From Bacteroidaceae bacterium (lineage in GTDB: Bacteria; Bacteroidota; Bacteroidia; Bacteroidales; Bacteroidaceae), in contig JAFQBB010000014.1 in NCBI GenBank assembly GCA_017416805.1, positions 1 to 35,275 of the forward strand: a stretch of 35,275 nt of DNA. Direction: 5' to 3'. A model generated the notes under the pieces. It was not told where the DNA came from, did no database searches, and worked only from the letters and a program-made list of their open reading frames with translations. Position 1 is the stretch's first letter. Each line of letters begins with the position of its first letter. Made by a program: the position numbers and the translations under genes. This document shows, piece by piece, positions 33,101 through 35,275 of this stretch.

Positions 33101-34049
33101 CCAACTCTTTCTTTATGCTTGAAGCTTTCAATCCGTTCAGGACTTTACCTGTTTCTTCTGAACGCGCGGCAAAATGGCTTTCATCAATAATCAATAGGTC
33201 AATGTTGCCCTGCCCATTGTGCTCGAACAGGTCTTTATGGCGTTCTTTTACATCATCACCCAACAAATCCTGCAAAGTGAGAAATACAACAACACGTTTC
33301 CCGTCTGTCAGAAATTCAGAGACGGCATTCGGATTTGCCCTCAAACTTTCTGTAGTTACGAAGTGGTAACCTTCAAAAATATTTGGCCGTTGCACATTGA
33401 TTTTCCACTCATCACGGACTGCAGTTTTTCCACACACTATTACCACCAGTTTCGCATCCATTTCCTTGGCACAGCAGAGTGCTGTAAACGATTTGCCAAA
33501 GCGCATTACAGCATACATCAGCAGGTTGGTCCGTCCTGCATTGACAGCTTTCTTGAAGGCTTCAATCACTTCCTGTTGATTGTCACGAGGTTGCCAATCG
33601 GCATTCCGCTCATACTCCATTTCTCCCAAAGGCAGACGGTCTTCTGTGCTGTAGAAATCATAGCGGTTGTCTCTGTTTTCAAAACTTGCTTGAATGTCGT
33701 CTATGGCTTCTTGCACATCCTGACTGCTGGCTTCACGGAAAAACTCGTTAGATGGATACACTCCTTCGGCAAATTCCTCCTTCGGCTTCCTATAAAATTC
33801 CTTGCTTTCAAGGTAAGCATGAACTGAATAGTCACGGAAAAAAGTATTGTCATTGACCTTGGCGGTATGTTCAAACTCTTTCTTCAAATTTTTATAGTGC
33901 TTGCTCCACTCGCTAAGACGAATATGTACAGGACGATATGTGTCACCAACTTTCAGATAATTAGGTACTGTCTGCGTGGTGAACGCATAGATATGTGGCT
34001 CTACACGTCCGTATATGATTCCGTCCAATATATCAGTATTCACACTCAT
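30117..34049 (-). CDS. Single-chain GIY-YIG-like nuclease / DEAD-type helicase / N6-adenine methylase
   Basis: This 1310-residue R-M-type protein has three parts. Residues ~15-100 resemble a GIY-YIG/T5orf172 nuclease (HIYAFTTQTVPNYLKVGDT, then RPVHIRLSEW). Residues ~155-620 are a superfamily 2 helicase with MRFGKS (Lys186), DESH (289-292), SGTP (342-345) and a C-terminal RecA lobe with GKMLTGSTVREWDTM and RLQSQ. An acidic, Asn/Thr-rich linker (GDNATPTPTSEENDSNQQN) follows. Residues ~880-1150 are an Eco57I-like methylase with GNPPY (976-979). Its SAM motif I is altered: FLNIAGKIGEF where FLDPAAGSGEF is usual. The C-terminal ~200 residues probably recognise the target. The start overlaps the stop codon of the partner gene (ATGA). 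Confidence 0.85.
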   Translation of the reverse strand: MSVNTDILDGIIYGRVEPHIYAFTTQTVPNYLKVGDTYRPVHIRLSEWSKHYKNLKKEFEHTAKVNDNTFFRDYSVHAYLESKEFYRKPKEEFAEGVYPSNEFFREASSQDVQEAIDDIQASFENRDNRYDFYSTEDRLPLGEMEYERNADWQPRDNQQEVIEAFKKAVNAGRTNLLMYAVMRFGKSFTALCCAKEMDAKLVVIVCGKTAVRDEWKINVQRPNIFEGYHFVTTESLRANPNAVSEFLTDGKRVVVFLTLQDLLGDDVKERHKDLFEHNGQGNIDLLIIDESHFAARSEETGKVLNGLKASSIKKELEAYDQDFTDLEEPIKLFAPKIKLHLSGTPYRILMDGEFQKEDIIAFVQYNDIIDEQQRWDDENLEKDEWENPYYGFPQMVRFAFNLNQSAINRLNELRNEGFDYRLNTLLHPLSLTASGDYKTFKYENEVLDLLKAIDGSKEDANIFSFLNYDRIKEGKMCRHMVMVLPFRASCDAMKKLLSTEKFVNLNEYVVLNLAGLECPPKYSGSDYANQLKNDIESYESIGKKTITLTVGKMLTGSTVREWDTMIFLKDVSSPQEYDQAIFRLQSQYVKIIKNEEGKEIRYNMKPQTLLVDFDPTRMFVMQNRKSLISNINTSIAGNDELAVRLQHDLKISPIIWLNKEKLQQVEPANIIDAVRRYSANKSIMDETFDVAVDDGVFDDAALKALIEKEWEMSPSGNVFAEKPYKGEEGDVETGDNATPTPTSEENDSNQQNRTNGRTEENELKSLRKKLQTYYFKLLLFAYLSDAEEKSLNDIIRRIEDSEDGKRIAKNLNLDVETVKLIREKIHPMALNELENKINNVDDLGEDLEANVQTAMRRFSRLSGSEIITPEWVAKKMVDALPDDVAAESRFLNIAGKIGEFEYAISQKYGEEVKENIYTIPTSGITYECTRKMFRMMGIPTENIFTDFTSFDLIDKTKNKDIMENLMNMSFDVAIGNPPYDKEGKNTRNSPIYHLFYDASFTLTPKTMMITPGRFLFNAGQTPDGWVNKVLNDSHFKVVEYIEEAGNVFPTVAANIKGGIAIAYRDKEKNFGKIGSYTKRDELDTISEKVHSHKDFTSGGLKNIISSQGVYKYSDKLFVEHPEVLDVQGKGTKSKITSKSFERLPHIFTETSTHSDAIKMLGLSANVRLYRWIDKNYIKPNDYCSKYNVLIAEANGTGVIGEVLSSPVICSPNEGHTDTFISIGHFSTFEEANACMKYIKSKFARTLLATLKVTHHTAGSTWANVPLQDFTSQSDIDWTQPVADIDRQLYAKYGLSESEIEFVETMIKPME

Positions 34050-35029
34050 TTATTGTTCTTGTTAAGCAGTGATACAAATTCAATAGGTTTTCCTTGCCAC
34101 CAATCCATCACTTTGCAATAAATTCCATTATGCTTGTGTGGATTATTTTTCTTGCATCCCTCGCAAGGAACTGTTTTCTTTTTTTTGTTCCCGAACAGGT
34201 CTTCTGAAACAATGACTTCCTTATTTGAACAGCTATTGGGAATTACATATTTCAACCCATCCATCTGTAACAAATTCCACGATACAATGTAGGCAATGGA
34301 CTGTACCTCTTCCGCACTTGGCATCTTATTGAACCTTGCCTGGTAATATTCGATGAACGAGACTAACAGATTTTCACGAGCCAAAAGCAAACTGTCTCCT
34401 TGCCATTCGTATCCATAAATATTTTTATACGACCATTGTACTACATCGAACCATTCATCGTATGTCGAGGTGTTTTCATTTACCAGACGTATTTTCCGGT
34501 CAAGCATACCGATACGTTCTTGCAATGGAATGAATTCCCCTGTCACGGCATCGTAACGACTTACAATGTATGGAGCTTCGCCACAAGTGATTTCAAGACG
34601 GGTACTGCGGATATAATCTTCCCATGTCTTTCCTTCAGGAAATGTGACAGGTTCGGTAGTTGATTTCCAAGTACGTTTGTCTTCACTCATTACGTTGAAC
34701 TTATTGGGAGAATCAAACCACACCTCATCCACATAATTGATTTGCAAGTTACACACCCAAGCGGGTGTAAATATTTCTGCCATTTTCTTGGAGCGGCCTT
34801 TCTGATTCTCCCGCGGTTTCAACACGCGTGGTTTGATTATTCCTTCGTGTTCACCCGTAATGGCCTCAATCGTTATTTCAGAGTTGAAATCATAACCTTC
34901 TCCCAACTCTGCATAGTCATCGGTAGCCCAAAAGATGTTTCGTCCCGTAGTGTGGTCGCGAAGCAACTCGGGCAACACATCGGGGTACATTTGGAGTATG
35001 TCATTCTCTAAAACATCCACATTATTCAT
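34046..35029 (-). CDS. Restriction endonuclease subunit M-like partner protein
   Basis: The 327-residue protein belongs to a family annotated as 'restriction endonuclease subunit M'. Marks are the methylase motif X-like KKMAEIFTPAWVCNLQINYVDE, then TRLEITCGEAPYIVSRYD, YEWQGDSLLLARENLL and a C-terminal Cys/His group (CEGCKKNNPHKHNGIYC) that could bind zinc. It lacks an NPPY catalytic motif, so it cannot methylate alone; it may complete the large protein's methylase. The frame extends to 35092, but the promoter at 35068-35098 starts transcription near 35060, downstream of that ATG. Hence the ATG at 35027-35029 is chosen. It is translationally coupled to the large gene. Confidence 0.82.
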   Translation of the reverse strand: MNNVDVLENDILQMYPDVLPELLRDHTTGRNIFWATDDYAELGEGYDFNSEITIEAITGEHEGIIKPRVLKPRENQKGRSKKMAEIFTPAWVCNLQINYVDEVWFDSPNKFNVMSEDKRTWKSTTEPVTFPEGKTWEDYIRSTRLEITCGEAPYIVSRYDAVTGEFIPLQERIGMLDRKIRLVNENTSTYDEWFDVVQWSYKNIYGYEWQGDSLLLARENLLVSFIEYYQARFNKMPSAEEVQSIAYIVSWNLLQMDGLKYVIPNSCSNKEVIVSEDLFGNKKKKTVPCEGCKKNNPHKHNGIYCKVMDWWQGKPIEFVSLLNKNNK

Positions 35030-35067
35030 ATTTTTATCTTTAGGATTCCGTTTTTTTATTGATTCCG

Positions 35068-35098
35068 CAAAATTAAGAAAAAGCTGTTGCACTGCAAA
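35068..35098 (-). promoter_or_regulatory. Promoter of the R-M operon
   Basis: On the - strand TTTG (35095-35098), 19 bases and TAATTTTG (35068-35075) are a full consensus match. It decides the start of the downstream gene. Confidence 0.75.
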
Positions 35099-35185
35099 AG
35101 GAAATGCAGAAATAATTTTGAGGGTGCTCTCCTATCCCGTCTTGCAAATGGAAAATGAACTTATGCTCCCCCCCCGCAAAATGCA

Positions 35186-35218
35186 GTCAGTTAAGTCAGA
35201 TAAGTCAGTTATTTTTGG
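35186..35218 (-). repeat. AATAACTGACT repeat, left-facing copy
   Basis: On the - strand it reads AAAAATAACTGACT, TAT, CTGACTTAACTGAC, the inverted partner of 26313-26341. It is upstream of the R-M operon, near a run of nine C (about 35168-35176). No gene is visible from 35100 to the window end. Confidence 0.6.
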
Positions 35219-35275
35219 GAGGGGTAAATCAAAAAAAATAGTGGAAATAGAAATTATTATATATATTAATATATA

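Noticed and set aside
30117-35029. BREX or DISARM defence island
   Set aside because: No PglZ, BrxC/L, DrmA/B or phospholipase-type gene is present; only the two R-M-like genes are seen.

Overview
The window looks like a chromosomal segment of a Bacteroidales member (Bacteroidaceae-like). Housekeeping genes (alaS, nspC, pcrA-type helicase, ompA, a six-gene Na+-NQR operon) have the character of that order. The promoters I can read follow its rule: a TTTG/TTG box, 19-21 bases, then TAnnTTTG. I cannot name the species.

Layout. (1) 1-7.5 kb: a type II-C CRISPR-Cas locus. The last four repeats (47 bp) of an array lie on the + strand, with cas2, cas1, a rhuM-family gene and a 1520-codon cas9 on the - strand. 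A tracrRNA gene diverges from cas9. An anti-repeat, a promoter and a terminator are all readable for it. The rhuM gene sits tightly between cas9 and cas1, which is not a standard arrangement. (2) 7.4-8.9 kb: a truncated BRO-N/antirepressor-like gene whose 3' end is antisense to the tracrRNA, and an HTH + ImmA/IrrE metalloprotease gene, both reading toward cas9 with no clear terminator between. (3) 9.2-25.3 kb: conserved core. It holds alaS, a divergent M23 peptidase, a MerR-type regulator, a probable small RNA gene, nspC and the UvrD/PcrA helicase as a pair, an OmpA-family protein, and nqrABCDEF (transcribed A to F on the - strand). (4) 25.7-35.1 kb: accessory DNA. It holds a phage-type small protein, a VirE-N/DUF3987 protein with a small upstream partner, an unknown ORF, and a two-gene restriction-modification-like operon. 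The main R-M protein joins a GIY-YIG-like nuclease, a helicase and an N6-adenine methylase in one chain.

Two defence systems therefore flank the core block: Cas9 adaptive immunity on the left and an R-M-like system on the right. Through the core and the right half, intergenic spaces carry arrays of 7-base (in one place 8-base) 'words' that begin at or include the stop codons of the genes before them. The word differs from place to place, and several arrays lie inside the nqr operon. Palindromic intergenic-type repeats have also entered the coding sequence of the DUF3987 gene in frame.

The observations I rate highest are the rhuM gene embedded in the cas operon, complete Bacteroidetes promoters inside every CRISPR repeat, the tracrRNA/BRO overlap, the heptamer-word arrays at gene ends, the in-frame repeat insertions, and the single-chain nuclease-helicase-methylase.
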